Position numbers and translations under genes: made by a program. Below, one piece after another: positions 1-12,830 of a stretch of 64,000 bases of DNA. Source of the stretch: Colletes latitarsis (Eukaryota; Arthropoda; Insecta; Hymenoptera; Colletidae); NCBI RefSeq assembly GCF_051014445.1, contig NW_027488368.1, positions 24,836,001 through 24,900,000 of the forward strand, read 5' to 3'. Position 1 is the stretch's first letter, and every line of letters begins with the position of its first letter. A model generated the notes under the pieces. That model was not told the origin of the DNA. It was given only the letters and a program-made list of their open reading frames with translations, and made no database searches.

Positions 1-3000
1 TCATCAGGCTCATTCTTTCGCATATTTCTCATACTTGATGGCTAGATCCTGGGCTTCTTCTGGATTGCATCACGTAGTAATGAAGTACAACACTGAGACA
101 GTCAATTAAACCTGGTTTCGATCAATATTTTTGAGGATAACGCATGTTAGGTCTGGGTTAGCCCTGGGATTTTCACTCATCAGACTCATACTTTCGCATT
201 CTTCACATACTTGTTGAACGGATCCTGGGTTTTTTCTGGTTTGGTTCACGTAGTAATGTGGTACCACACTGAAACATTCAATTAAACCTGGTCTTGATAA
301 ATATTTTGGAGGATAACGCATGTTAGGTTTGGGTTAGGTCTAGGATTTGTCCTCATCAGGCTGATACAATCGCATATTTCTCATACTTCATGGCTAGATC
401 CTGGGCTGTTTCTGGATTGTATCACGTAGTAATGTGGTACCACGCTGAAACAGTCAATTAAACCTGGTTTCGATCAATATTTCAGAGGATAACGCAAGTT
501 AGGTCTGGGATAGGTCAGGGATTCGCCCTCATCAGGCTCATACTTTCGCGTTTTTCACATACTTGTTGAAATGATCCTGGGTTTTTTCTGGTTTGGATCA
601 CGTAGTAATGTGGTACCACACTGAAACAGTCGATTAAACCCGGCCTCGATCAATATTTTAGAGGATAACGAAAGTTAAGTCTGGGATAGGTCTGGGATTT
701 GACCTCATCAGACTCATGCTTTCGCACACTTCACATACTCGTTGAACAGATACTGGGTTATTTTCTGGTTTGGATCACATAGTAATGAGGTACCACACTG
801 AAACTGTAGATTAAACCAGGTTTCGATCAATATTTTAGAGAATAATTCATGTTAGGTCTAGGTTAGGCCTGGAATTTTCACTCATCAGACTCATGCTTTC
901 GCACACTTCACATACTCGTTGAACAGATACTGGGTTATTTTCTGGTTTGGATCACATAGTAATGTGGGACCACACTGAAACAGTCAATTAAACCTGGTTT
1001 CAATCAATATTTTAGAGAATAATTCATGTTAGGTCTAGGTTAGGTCTGGGATTTGCTCTCATCAGGCTCATTCTTTCGCATATTTCTCATACTTGATGGC
1101 TAGATCCTGGGCTTTTTCTGGATTGCATCGCGTAGTAATGAAGTACAACACTGAAACAGTCAATTAAACCTGGTTTCCATCAATATCTTGGAGGACAACG
1201 CAAGTTAGGTCTGGGATAGGGCTGGGATTTGCCCTCATCAGGGTCATACTTTCGCAGTTCTAACATACATGTTGACCTGATCGAGGGTTTTTTCAGCTTT
1301 GGATCACGTAGTAAAGTGGTACCACAACTAAAACAGTCAATTAAACCTGGTTTCGATCATTATTTTAGAGGATAACGCAAGTTAGGTCTGGGATAGGTCT
1401 GGGATTAGCCCTCATCAGACTCATACTTTCGCATTCTTCATATACTTGTTGAACGGATCCTGGGTTTTTTCTGCTTTGGATCACGTAGTAAAGTGGTACC
1501 ACACTGAAACCGACCATTAAACCTGGTTTGGATCAATATTTTAGAGGATAACGCATGTTAGGTCTAGGTCAGGTCTGGGATTTTCACTCATCAGACTCTT
1601 ACTTTCGCATTCTTCACATACTTGTTGAACGGATCCTGGGTTTTTTCTGGTTTGGATCACGTAATTATGTGGGACCACACCGAAACAATCCATTAAACCT
1701 GGTCTTGATAAATATTTTAGAGGATAACGCATGTCAGGTCTGGGATAGGTCTGGGATTTGACCTCATTAGGGTCATACTTTCGCAGTTTTAACATGCATG
1801 TTGACCTGATCGAGGGTTTTTCCTGCTTTGGATCACGTTGTAAAGTGGTACCACAACTAAAACAGTCAATTAAACCTGGATTCGATCATTATTTTAGAGG
1901 ATAACGCAAGTTAGGTCTGGGATTAGCCCTCATCAGACTCATACTTTCGCATTCTTCACATACTTGTTGAACGGATCCTGGGTTTTTTCTGGTTTGGATC
2001 ACGTAGTAATGTGGGACCACACTGAAACAGTCGATTAAACCTGGTTTCGATCAATATTTTAGAGGATAACGCAAGTTTGGTCTGGGATAGGTCTGGGATT
2101 TGCCCTCATCAGGCTCATACTTTCGCGTTTTTCACATACTTGTTGAACAGATCCTGGGTTTTTTCTGGTTTGAGTCACGTAGTAATGTGGTACCACACTG
2201 AAGCAGTCGATTAAACCAGGTTTCGCTAAATATTTTTGAGGATAACGCATGTGAGGTCTAGTTTAGGCCTGGGATTTTCAGGCATCAGACTCATTCTTTC
2301 GCATTCTTCACATACTTGTTGAACGGATCCTGGGTTTTTTCTGGATTGCATCACGTAGTAATGAAGTACAACATTGAAACAGTCAATTAAACCTGGTTTC
2401 CATCAATATCTTAGAGGACAACGCATGTTAGGTCTGGGTTAGGCCTGGGATTTGCCCTCATCAGGGTCATACTTTCGCAGTTTTAACATGCATGTTGACC
2501 TGATCGAGGGTTTTTTTCTGCTTTGGATAACGTAGTAAAGTGGTGCCACAACTAAAACAGTCAATTAAACCTGGTTTCGATCATTATTTTAGAGGATAAC
2601 GCAAGTTAGGTCTGGGATAGGTCTGGGGTTAACCCTCATCAGACTCATACTTTCGCATTCTTCACATACTTGTTGAACGGATCCTGGGTTTTTTCTGGTT
2701 TGGATCACGTAGTAATGTGGGACCACACTGAAACAATCAATTAAACCTGGTCATGATAAATATTTTAGAGGATAACGCATGTTATGTCTGGGTTAGGTCT
2801 AGGATTTGCCCTCGTCAGGCTCATACTTTCGCATATTTCTCATACTTCATGGCTAGATCCTGGGCTATTTCTGGATTGGATCACGTAGTAATGTGGTACC
2901 ATACTGAAACAGTCAATTAAACCTGGTTTTGATCAAATTTTAGAGCATAATTCATGTTATGTCTAGGTTAGGTCTGGGATTTGCTCTCATCAGGCTCATT

Positions 3001-3690
3001 CTTTCGCATATTTCTCATACTTGATGGCTAGATCCTGGGCTTTTTCTGGATCGCATCACGTAGTAATGAAGTACAACACTGAAACAGTCAATTAAACCTG
3101 GTTTCCATCAATATTTTAGAGGACAACGCATGTTAGGTCTAGGTAAGGCCTGGGATTTGCCCTCATCAGGGTCATACTTTCGCAGTTCTAACATACATGT
3201 TGACCTGATCGAGTGTTTTTTCTGCTTTGGATCACGTAGTAAAGTGGTACCACACTGAAACAGTCCATTAAACCTGGTTGGGATCAATATTTTAGAGGAT
3301 AACGCAAGTTAGGTCTGGGATAGGTCTGGGATTTGCCCTCATCAGGCTCATACTTTCGCATATTTCTCATACTTCATGTCTAGATCCTGGGCTATTTCTG
3401 GATTGTATCACGTAGTAACGTGGTACCACGCTGAAACAGTCAATTAAACCTGGTTTCGATCAATATTTTAGAGGATAACGCAAGTTAGGTCTGGGATAGG
3501 TCTGGGATTTGCTCTCATCAGGCTCATACTTTCGCGTTTTCCACATACTTGTTGAACTGATCCAGGGTTTTCTCTGGTTTGGATCACGTAGTAATGTGGG
3601 ACCACACTGAAACAGTCAATTAAACCTGGTTTCGATCAATATTTTAGAGAATAATTCATGTTAGGTCTAGGTTAGGTCTGGGATTTGCTC

Positions 3691-3866
3691 TCATCAGGCT
3701 CATTCTTTCGCATATTTCTCATACTTGATGGCTAGATCCTGGGCTTTCTCGGGATTGCATCACGTAGTAATGAAGTGCAACACTGAAACAGTCAATTAAA
3801 CCTGGTTTCCATCAATATCTTAGAGGACAACGCATGTTAGGTCTGGGATAGGTCTGGGATTTGACC
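3691..3866 (+). repeat. Exemplar type B2 monomer (176 bp), palindrome lost
   Basis: B2 resembles B1 but has ctcattctttcgcatattt, then cttgatggctagatcctggg and a ggattgcatcacg stretch. Its centre reads tgaagt(a/g)caacactg, so the GGTACC palindrome of other types is destroyed on both arms. It often continues with tttccatcaatatcttag and gaggacaacgc. B2 copies recur throughout the first 36 kb and again near 53-55 kb. In the right-hand HOR a related form has tagtatcacac instead. Confidence 0.87.
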
Positions 3867-4043
3867 TCATCAGGGTCATACTTTCACAGTTTTAACATGC
3901 ATGGTGACCTGATCGAGGGTTTTTTCTGCTTTGGACCATGTAGTAAAGTGGTGCCACAACTAAAACAGTCAATTAAACCTGTTTTCGAACATTATTTTAG
4001 AGGATAACGCAAGTAAGGTCTGGGATAGGTCTGGGATTTGCCC
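3867..4043 (+). repeat. Exemplar type E monomer (177 bp)
   Basis: Type E is the most divergent form. It has gcagttttaacatgcatg or cacagttttaacatgcatg, then ttgacctgatcgaggg (here gtgacc) and tctgctttgga. The early subgroup carries aaagtggtgccacaactaaaacag, with one extra base (177 bp) and a broken palindrome. A later subgroup (from about 8990) has gcagtcttaacatacatg with a normal palindrome. Full type E copies lie near 1250, 1785, 2470, 3180, 3880, 6350, 8995, 10230, 12000, 18670, 20090 and 21850. I saw none to the right of 22 kb. Confidence 0.85.
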
Positions 4044-4814
4044 TCATCAGGCTCATACTTTCGCATATTTCTCATACTTCATGGCTAGATCCTGGGCTAT
4101 TTCTGGATTGTATCACGTAGTAACGTGGTACCACGCTGAAACAGTCAATTAAACCTGGTTTCGATCAATATTTTAGAGGATAACGCAAGTTAGGTCTGGG
4201 ATAGGTCTGGGATTTGCCCTCATCAGGCTCATACTTTCGCGTTTTTCACATACTTGTTGAACTGATCCAGGGTTTTTTCTGGTTTGGATCACGTAGCAAT
4301 GTGGTATCACACTGAAACAGTCAATTAAACCTGGTCTTGATAAACATTATAGAGGATGACGCATGTTAGGTCTGGGATAGGTCTAGGATTTGCCCTCATG
4401 AGACTCATACTTTCGCACACTTCACATAGTCGTTGAACAGATCCTGGGTTATTTTCTGGTTTGGATCACATAGTAATGTGGTACCACACTGAAACAGTCG
4501 ATTAAACCAGGTTTCGATCAATATTTTTGAGGATAACGCATGTTAGGTCTCGGTTAGGCCTGGGATTTTCACTCAGCAGACTCATACTTTCGCATTCTTC
4601 ACATACTTGTTGAACGGATCCTGGGTTTTTTCTGGTTTGGATCACGTAGTAAAGTGGTACCACACTGAAACAGTCAATTAAACCTGGTTTGGATCAATAT
4701 TTTAGAGGATAACGCATGTTAGGTCTAGGTTAACCCTGGGATTTTCACTCATCAGACTCATACTTTCGCATTCTTCACGTACTTGTTGAACGGATCCTGG
4801 GTTTTTTCCGGATT

Positions 4815-6020
4815 GGGTCACGTAGTAGTGTGGTACCACACAGAAACAGTCGGTTAAACCTGGTTTCGATCAATATTTTTGAGGATAACGCATGTTAGGT
4901 CTAGGTTAGGCCGGGGATTTTCACTCATCAGACTCATACTTTCGCATTCTTCACATACTTGTTGAACGGATCCTGGGTTTTTTCTGGTTTGGTTCACGTA
5001 GTAATGTGGTACCACACTGGAACATTCAATTAAACCTGGTCTTGATAAATATTTTAGAGGATAACGCATGTTAGGTTTGGGTTAGGTCTAGGATTTGCCC
5101 TCATCTGGCTCATACTTACGCATATTTCTCATACTTCATGGCTAGATCCTGGGCTGTTTCTGTATTGTATCACGTAGTAATGTGGTACCACGCTGAAACA
5201 GTCAATTAAACCCGGTTTCGTTCAATATTTTAGAGGATAACGCAAGTTAGGTCTGGGATAGGTCTGGGATTTGCCCTCATCAGGCTCATACTTTCGCCGT
5301 ATTTCACATACTTGTTGAACAGATCCTGGGTTTTTTCCGGTTTGGGTCACGTAGTAGTGTGGTACCACACAGAAACAGTCGGTTAAACCTGGTTTCGATC
5401 AATATTTTTGAGGATAACGCATGTTAGGTCTAGGTTAGGCCGGGGATTTTCACTCATCAGACTCATACTTTCGCATTCTTCACATACTTGTTGAACGGAT
5501 CCTGGGTTTTTTCTGGTTTGGTTCACGTAGTAATGTGGTACCACACTGGAACATTCAATTAAACCTGGTCTTGATAAATATTTTAGAGGATAACGCATGT
5601 TAGGTTTGGGTTAGGTCTAGGATTTGCCCTCATCTGGCTCATACTTACGCATATTTCTCATACTTCATGGCTAGATCCTGGGCTGTTTCTGTATTGTATC
5701 ACGTAGTAATGTGGTACCACGCTGAAACAGTCAATTAAACCCGGTTTCGTTCAATATTTTAGAGGAAAACGCAAGTTAGGTCTGGGATAGGTCTGGGATT
5801 TGCCCTCATCAGGCTCATACTTTCGCCGTATTTCACATACTTGTTGAACAGATCCTGGGTTTTTTCCGGTTTGGGTCACGTAGTAGTGTGGTACCACACA
5901 GAAACAGTCGGTTAAACCTGGTTTCGATCAATATTTTTGAGGATAACGCATGTTAGGTCTAGGTTAGGCCGGGGATTTTCACTCATCAGACTCATACTTT
6001 CGCATTCTTCACATACTTGT
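4815..6020 (+). repeat. 529-bp trimer repeated about 2.3 times
   Basis: The marker cacagaaacagtcggtt occurs with its agaaacag at 4842, 5371 and 5900, exactly 529 bp apart. Between the marks the copies are almost identical; for example ataacgc near 5238 is aaaacgc near 5767. The unit is three monomers (528) plus one base, from the variant tttcgccgtatttcac, which is one base longer than the usual type C sequence. The third copy breaks off near 6020, where ttggacggatcctgggtg begins. This is a recent local tandem amplification. Confidence 0.92.
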
Positions 6021-9000
6021 TGGACGGATCCTGGGTGTTTTCTGGTTTGGATCACGTAGAAATGTGGGACCACACTGAAACAATCAATTAAACCTGGTCA
6101 TGATAAATATTTTCGAGGATGACGCATGTTAGGTCTGAGTTAGGTCTAGGATTTGCCCTCGTCAGGCTCATACTTTCGCATAATTCTCATACTTCATGGC
6201 TAGATCCTGGGCTATTTCTGGATTGGATCACGTAGTAATGTGGTACCACACTGAAACAGTCAATTAAACCTGGTTTCGCTCAATATTTTAGAAGATAACG
6301 CATGTTAGGTCTAGGTTAGGCCTGGGATTTGCCCTCATCAGGGTCATACTTTCGCAGTTTTAACATGCATGTAGACCTGATCGAGGGTTTTTTCTACTTT
6401 GGCTCACGTAGTAAAGTGGTGCCACAACTAAAACAATCAATTAAACCTGGTTTCGATCATTATTTTAGAGGATAACGCATGTTGGGTTTGGGTTAGGTCT
6501 AGGATTTGCCCTCATCAGGCTCATACTTTCGCATTTTTTCTCATACTTCATGGCTAGATCCCGGGCTGTTTCTGGATTGTATCACGTAGTAATGTGGTAC
6601 CACGCTGAAACAGACAATTAAACCTCGTTTCGTTCAATATTTTAGAGGATAACGGAAGTTAGGTCTGGGATAGCTCTGGGATTCGCCCTCATCAGGCTCA
6701 TACTTTCGCGTTTTTCACATACTTGTTGAACTGATCCTGGGTTTTTTTCTGGTTTGGATCACGTAGTAATGTGGTACCACACTGAAACAGTCAATTAAAC
6801 CTGGTTTCGATCAATATTTTTGAGGATAACGCATGTTAGGTCTACGCTAGGCCTGGGATTTTCACTCATCAGACTCATACTTTCGCATTCCTCAGATACT
6901 TGTTGAACGGATCCTGGGTTTTTTCTGGTATGGTTCATGTAGTAATGTGGGACCACACTGAAACAATCAATTAAACCTGGTCTTGATAAATACTTTACAG
7001 GATAACGCATGTTAGGTCTGGGTTAGGTCTAGGATTTGCTCTCGTCAGGCTCATACTTACGCATATTTCTCATACCTCATGGCTAGATCCTGGGCTGTTT
7101 CAGGATTGTATCACGTAGTAATGTGGTACCACACTGAAACATTCAGTTAAACCTGGTGTTGGTAAATATTTTTGAGGATAACGCATGTTAGGTCTGGGTT
7201 AGGTCTAGGATTTGCTCTCGTCAGGCTCATACTTTCGCATATTTCTCATACCTCATGGCTAGATCCTTGGCTATTTCTGGATTGTATCACGTAGTAATGT
7301 GGTAACACACTGAAACAGTCAATTAAACCTGGTTTCGATCAATATTTTAGAGGATAACGCAAGTTAGGTCTGGGATCGGTCTGGGATTTGCCCTCATCAG
7401 GCTCATACTTTCGCGTTTTTCACATACTGGTTGAACAGATCCTGGGTTTTTTTCTGGTTTGGATCACGTAGTAGTGCGGTACCACACTGAAACTGTCCAT
7501 TAAACCTGGTTTCGATCAATATTTTTGAGGATAACGCATGTTAGGTCTAGGTTAGCCCTGGGATTATCACTCATCAGACTCATACTTTCGCATTCTTCAC
7601 ATACTTGTTGAACGGATCCTGGGTTTTTTCTGGATTAGGTTCACGTAGTAATGTGGTACCACACTGAAACATTCAATTAAACCTGATCTTGATAAATATT
7701 TGAGAGCATAACGCATGTTAGGTCTGGGTTAAGTCTAGGATTTGCCCGCATCAGGCTAATACTTTCGCATATTTCTCATACTTCATGGCTAGATCCTGGG
7801 TTTTTTCTGGTTTGGATCATGTAGTAGTGTGGTACCACACTGAAACAGTCCATTAAACCTGGTTTGGATCAATATTTTAGAGGATAACGCATGTTAGGTC
7901 TAGGTTAGGTCTGGGATTTTCACTCATCAGACTCATACTTTCGCATTCTTCACATACTTGTTGAACGGATCCTGGGTTTTTTCTGGTTTGGATCACGTAG
8001 TAATGTGGTACCACACTGAAACAGTCCATTAAACCTGGTTGCGATCAGTATTTTACAGGATAACGCATGTTAGGTCTGGGTTAGGTCTAGGATTTGCCCT
8101 CATCAGGCTCATACTTTCGCATATTTCTCATACTTCATGGCTGGATCCTGGGCTATTTCTGGATTGGATCACGTAGTAATGTGGTACCACACTGAAACAG
8201 TCAATTAAACCTGGCTTCCATCAATATTTTAGAGAATAATTCATGTTAGGTCTAGGTTAGGTCTAGGATTTGCCCTCATCAGGCTTATACTTTCGCATAT
8301 TTCTCATACTTCATGGCTGGATCCTGGGCTATTTCTGGATTGGATCACGTAGTAATGTGGTACCACACTGAAACACTCAATTAAACCTGGTTTTGATCAA
8401 TATTTTAGAGAATAATTCATGTCAGGTCTAGGTTAGGTCTGGGATTTGCTCTCATCAGGCTCATTCTTTCGCATATTTCTCATACTTGATGGCTAGATCC
8501 TGGGCTTTTTATGGATTGCATCACGTAGTAGTGAAGTACAACACTGAAACAGTCAATTAAACCTGGTTTCGATCAATATTTTAGAGGATAACGCATGTTA
8601 GGTCTAGGTTAGCCCTGGGATTTTCACTCATCAGACTCATACTTTCGCATTCTTCACATACTTGTTGAACGGATCCTGGGTTTTTTCTGGTTTGGTTCAC
8701 GTAGTAGTGTGGTACCACACTGAAACATTCAATTAAACCTGATCTTGATAAATATTTTAGAGGATAACGCATGTTAGGTTTGGGGTAAGTCTAGGATTTG
8801 CCCTCATCAGGCTCATTCTTTCGCATATTTCTCATACTTGATGGCTAGATCCTGGGCTTTTTCTGGATTGCATCACGTAGTAATGAAGTGCAGCACTGAA
8901 ACAGTCAATTAAACCTGGTTTCCATCAATATTTTAGAGGGCAACGCATGTTCGGTCTAGGTTAGGCCTGGGATTTGCCCTCATCAGGGGCATTCTTTCGC

Positions 9001-9649
9001 AGTCTTAACATACATGTTGACCTGATCGAGGGTTTTTTCTGCTTTGGATCACGTAGTAAAGTGGTACCACACTGAAACAGTCCATTAAACCTGGTTTGGA
9101 TCAATATTTTTGAGGATAACGCATGTTAGGTCTAGGTTAGGCCGGGGATTTTCACTCATCAGGCTCATACTTTCGCATACTTCTCATACTTCATGGCTAG
9201 ATCCTGGGCTGTTTCTGGATTGCATCACATAGTAATGTGGTACCACGCTGAAACAGTCGATTAAACCTGGTTTCGATCAATATTTTAGAGGATAACGCAA
9301 GTTAAGTCTGGGATAGGTCTGGGATTCGCCCTAATCAGAGTCATACTTTCGCGTTTTTCACATACTTGTTGAGCAGATCCTCGGTTTTTTCTGGATTGCA
9401 TCACGTAGTAATGAAGTACGACACTGAAACAGTCAATTAAACCTGGCTTCCATCAATATTTTAGAGAATAATTCATGTTAGGTCTAGGTTAGGTCTAGGA
9501 TTTGCCCTCATCAGGCTTATACTTTCGCATATTTCTCATACTTCATGGCTAGATCCTGGGCTGTTTCTGGATTGTATCACGTAGTAATGTGGTACCACAC
9601 AGAAACAGTCAATTAAACCTGGTTTCGATCAATATTTTAGAGGATAACG
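6021..9649 (+). repeat. Heterogeneous satellite segment with a single-monomer duplication
   Basis: About 20 monomers of mixed type. Monomers 8100-8275 and 8276-8451 are adjacent B1 copies sharing the rare catggctggatcctggg form, which looks like a one-unit duplication. The last E copy of the early subgroup is near 6350; the later E subgroup appears near 8995. No other content was seen. Confidence 0.85.
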
Positions 9650-9938
9650 CAAGTTAGGTCTGGGATAGGTCTGGGATTCGCCCTGATCAGGCTCATACTT
9701 TCGCGTTTTTCACATACTTGTTGAACTGATCCTGGGCTTTTTCTGGTTTGGATCACGTAGTAATGTGGTACCACACTGAAACAGTCAATTAGACCTGGTT
9801 TCGATCAATATTTTAGAGGATAACGCAAGTTAAGTCTGGGATAGGTCTGGGATTTGCCTCATCAGACTCATATAGTTTCGCGTTTTTCACATACTTGTTG
9901 AACAGATCCTCGGTTTTTTCTGGTTTGGATCACGTAGT

Positions 9939-9954
9939 AGTGTGGTACCACACT
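9939..9954. other. 16-bp perfect palindrome AGTGTGGTACCACACT (example)
   Basis: The sequence equals its own reverse complement and contains GGTACC at its centre. It occurs at monomer 79-94 whenever the preceding bases are tagtg. With taatg the palindrome shrinks to 12 bp (TGTGGTACCACA), and with aaagtgg to 10 bp. Type B2 and E copies, and C copies with gataccac, have lost it. Possible roles, none shown here, are a dimeric-protein site or a cruciform-forming dyad. Confidence 0.9.
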
Positions 9955-10918
9955 GAAACAGTCCATTAAACCTGGTTGCGATCAATATTTTAGAGGATAA
10001 CGCATGTTAGGTCTGGGTTAGGTCTAGGATTTGCCCTCATCAGGCTCATTCTTTCGCATATTTCTCATACTTGATGGCTAGATCCTGGGCTTTTTCTGGA
10101 TTGCATCACGTAGTAATGAAGTGCAACACTGAAACAGTCAATTAAACCTGGTCTCCATCAATATTTTAGAGGACAACGCATGTTCGGTCTAGGTTAGGCC
10201 TGGGATTTGCCCTCATCAGGGGCATTCTTTCGCAGTCTTAACATACATGTTGACCTGATCGAGGGTTTTTTCTGCTTTGGATCACGTAGTAAAGTGGTAC
10301 CACACTGAAACAGTCCATTAAACCTGGTTTGGATCAATATTTTAGAGGATAACGCATGTTAGGTCTAGGTTAGCCCTGGGATTATCACTCATCAGACTCA
10401 TACTTTCGCATTCTTCACATACTTGTTGAACGGATCCTGGGTTTTTTTCTGGATTAGGTTCACGTAGTAATGTGGTACCACACTGAAACATTCAATTAAA
10501 CCTGATCTTGATAAATATTTGAGAGCATAACGCATGTTAGGTTTGGGTTAAGTCTGGGATTTGCCCTCATCAGGCTCATACTTTCGCATATTTCTCATAC
10601 TTCATGGCTAGATCCTGGGTTTTTTCTGGTATGGATCACGTAGTAGTGTGGTACCACACTGAAACAGTCCATTAAACCTGGTTTGGATCAATATTTTAGA
10701 GGATAACGCATGTTAGGTCTAGGTTAGGTCTGGGATTTTCACTCATCACACTAATACTTTCGCATTCTTCAGATACTTGTTGAGCGGATCCTGGGTTTTT
10801 TCTGGTTTGGATCACGTAGTAATGTGGTACCACACTGAAACTGTCGATTAAACCTGGTCTCGATCAATATTTTAGAGGATAACGCAAGTTAAGTCTGGTA
10901 TTGGTCTGGGATTTGACC

Positions 10919-11095
10919 TCATCAGACTCATACTTTCGCACACTTCACATACTCGTTGAACAGATCCTGGGTTATTTTCTGGTTTGGATCACATTGTAAT
11001 GTGGTACCACACTGAAACAGTCGATTAAACCAGGTTTCGATCAATATTTTTGAGGATAACGCATGTTAGGTCTAGGTTAGGTCTGGGATTTTCAC
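10919..11095 (+). repeat. Exemplar type D monomer (177 bp)
   Basis: Type D is marked by cgcacacttcacatactcg followed by ttgaacag. Most copies have gggttattttctgg in place of the T6 tract, one base longer than the other types, so these monomers are 177 bp. Many have the cacatag or cacattg form where other types have cacgtag. The preceding junction is usually ggatttgacc. Two D copies stand side by side at 705-881 and 882-1058, both 177 bp. Confidence 0.87.
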
Positions 11096-12830
11096 TCATC
11101 AGACCCATACTTTCGCATTCTTCACATACTTGTTGAACGGATCATGGGTTTTTTCTGGTTTGGATCACGTAGTAATGTGGGACCTCACTGAAACACTCAA
11201 TTAAACCTGGTTTCCATCAATATTATTGAGGATAACGCATGTTAGGTCTAGGGTAGGCCTGGGATTTTCACTCACCAGACTCATACTTTCGCATTCTTCA
11301 CAAGCTTGTTGAACGGATCTTGGGTTTTTTCTGGTGTGGATCACGTAGTAATGTGGTACCACGCTGAAACAGTCGATTAAACCTGGTTTCGATCAATATT
11401 TTAGAGGATAACGCAAGTTAAGTCTGGGTTAGGACTGGGATTTGACATCATCAGGCTCATACTTTCGCGTTTTTCACATACTTGTTGAACAGATCCTCGG
11501 TTTTTTCTGGTTTGGATCACGTAGTAGTGTGGTACCACACTGAAGCAGTCCATTAAACTTGGTTGCGATCAATATTTTAGAGGATAACGCATGTTAGGTC
11601 TGGGTCAGGTCTAGGATTTGCCCTCATCAGACTCATACTTTCGCATATTTCTCATACTTCATGGCTAGATCCTGGGCTATTTCTGGATTGGATCACGTAG
11701 TAATGTGGTACCACACTGAAACAGTCAATTAAACCTGGTTTTGATAAATATTTTAGAGAATAATTCATGTTAGGTCTTGGTTAGGTCTGGGATTTGCTCT
11801 CATCAGGCTCATTCTTTCGCATATCTCTCATACTTGATGGCTAGATCCTGGGCTTTTTCTGGATTGCATCACGTAGTAATGAAGTACAACACTGAAACAG
11901 TCAATTAAACCTGGTTTCCATCAATATTTTAGAGGACAACGCATGTTTGGTCTAGGTTAGGCCTGGGATTTACCCTCATCAGGGGCATTCTTTCGCAGTT
12001 TTATCATGCATGTTGACCTGATCGAGTGTTTTTTCTGCTTTGGATCACGTAGTAAAGTGGTACCACACTGAAACAGTCCATTAAACCTGGTTTGGATCAA
12101 TATTTTAGAGGATAACGCATGTTAGGTCTAGGTTAGCCCTGGGATTATCACTCATCAGACTCATACTTTCGCATTCTTCACATACTTGTTGAACGGATCC
12201 TGGGTTTTTTCTGGTTTCGTTCACGTAGTAATGTGGTACCACACTGAAACATTCAATTAAACCTGATCTTGATAAATATTTGAGAGGATAACGCATGTTA
12301 GGTTTGGGTTAAGTCTAGGATTTGCCCTCATCAGGCTCATACTTTCGCATATTTCTCATACTTCATGGCCAGATCCTCGGTTTTTTCTGGTTTGGATCAC
12401 GTAGTAGTGTGGTACCACACTGAAACAGTTCTTTAAACCTGGTTTGCATCAATATTTTAGAGGATAACGCAAGTTAAGTATGGGATTGGTCTGGGATTTG
12501 ACCTCATCAGACTCATACTTTCGCACACTTCACATACTCGTTGAACAGATCCTGGGTTATTTTCTGGTTTGGATCACACTGTAATGTGGTACCACACTGA
12601 AACAGTCGATTAAACCAGGTTTCGAACAATATTTTTGAGGATAACGCATGTTAGGTCTAGGTTAGGTCTGGGATTTTCACTCATCAGACTCATACTTTCG
12701 CATTCTTCACATACTTGTTGAACGGATCATGGGTTTTTTCTGGTTTGGATCACGTAGCAATGTGGGACCACACTGAAACAGTCAATTAAACCTGGTTTCG
12801 ATCAATATTTTAGAGAATAATTCATGTTAG

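Larger units (their letters stand above)
1..4814 (+). repeat. Heterogeneous left segment, mixed A-E monomers
   Basis: About 27 monomers of types A, B1, B2, C, D and E alternate without a long clean HOR period that I can see. It is enriched in the E subgroup with aactaaaacag (near 1325, 1855, 2550 and 3957). Two neighbouring type D copies (705-881 and 882-1058) share cagatactggg, a single-monomer duplication. There is no non-satellite sequence. Confidence 0.85.
9650..12830 (+). repeat. ~3.2-kb segment, copy 1 of a large duplication
   Basis: This segment matches 19.5-23.35 kb in order and in rare variants. Shared marks include gattcgccctg(a/g)tcag (9677 and 19530), the insertion variant catatagtttcgcg, agatcctcgg, and gggacctcactg (11179 and 21032). 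The left part lies at a constant offset of 9853 bp (56 monomers less 3 bp). The right part lies at 10733 and then 10557 bp, which differ by exactly 176 bp. Confidence 0.88.

Noticed and set aside
53..59. T6 tract and gggtttttt as a transcription terminator
   Set aside because: The T-run recurs in nearly every monomer and has no consistent GC-rich stem before it. A Pol III-type stop cannot be claimed without any gene upstream.
147..168. Interstitial telomere repeat (TTAGG or TTAGGG)
   Set aside because: Single TTAGG words occur in each monomer but are interrupted by TCTA or TCTG and never form a run of perfect telomere units.
1555..1761. Plus-strand open frame of 68 codons
   Set aside because: It starts inside the G-rich block of one monomer and runs into the next. 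It is not repeated in other monomers and has no recognisable features. It is chance openness in satellite DNA.
5210..5226. CENP-B-box-like sequence on the minus strand (cccggtttcgttcaa)
   Set aside because: It matches about seven of the nine core positions of the box, but only in rare monomers with cccgg (also 5739-5755). The consensus cctggtttcgatcaa matches fewer. It is more likely chance than a conserved CENP-B site.
8581..8772. Recurrent minus-strand open frames of 63-84 codons (MRYPLKYL...), for example here, 4854-5069, 25480-25671 and 60837-61028
   Set aside because: They run from cgcat (ATG on the minus strand) in one monomer back to tta (stop) in the previous one, so their length of 192 bp simply reflects 176 bp plus 16. 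176 is not divisible by 3, so the frame changes in the next monomer. Most of the ~363 monomers break the frame. No domain, promoter or splice context was seen.
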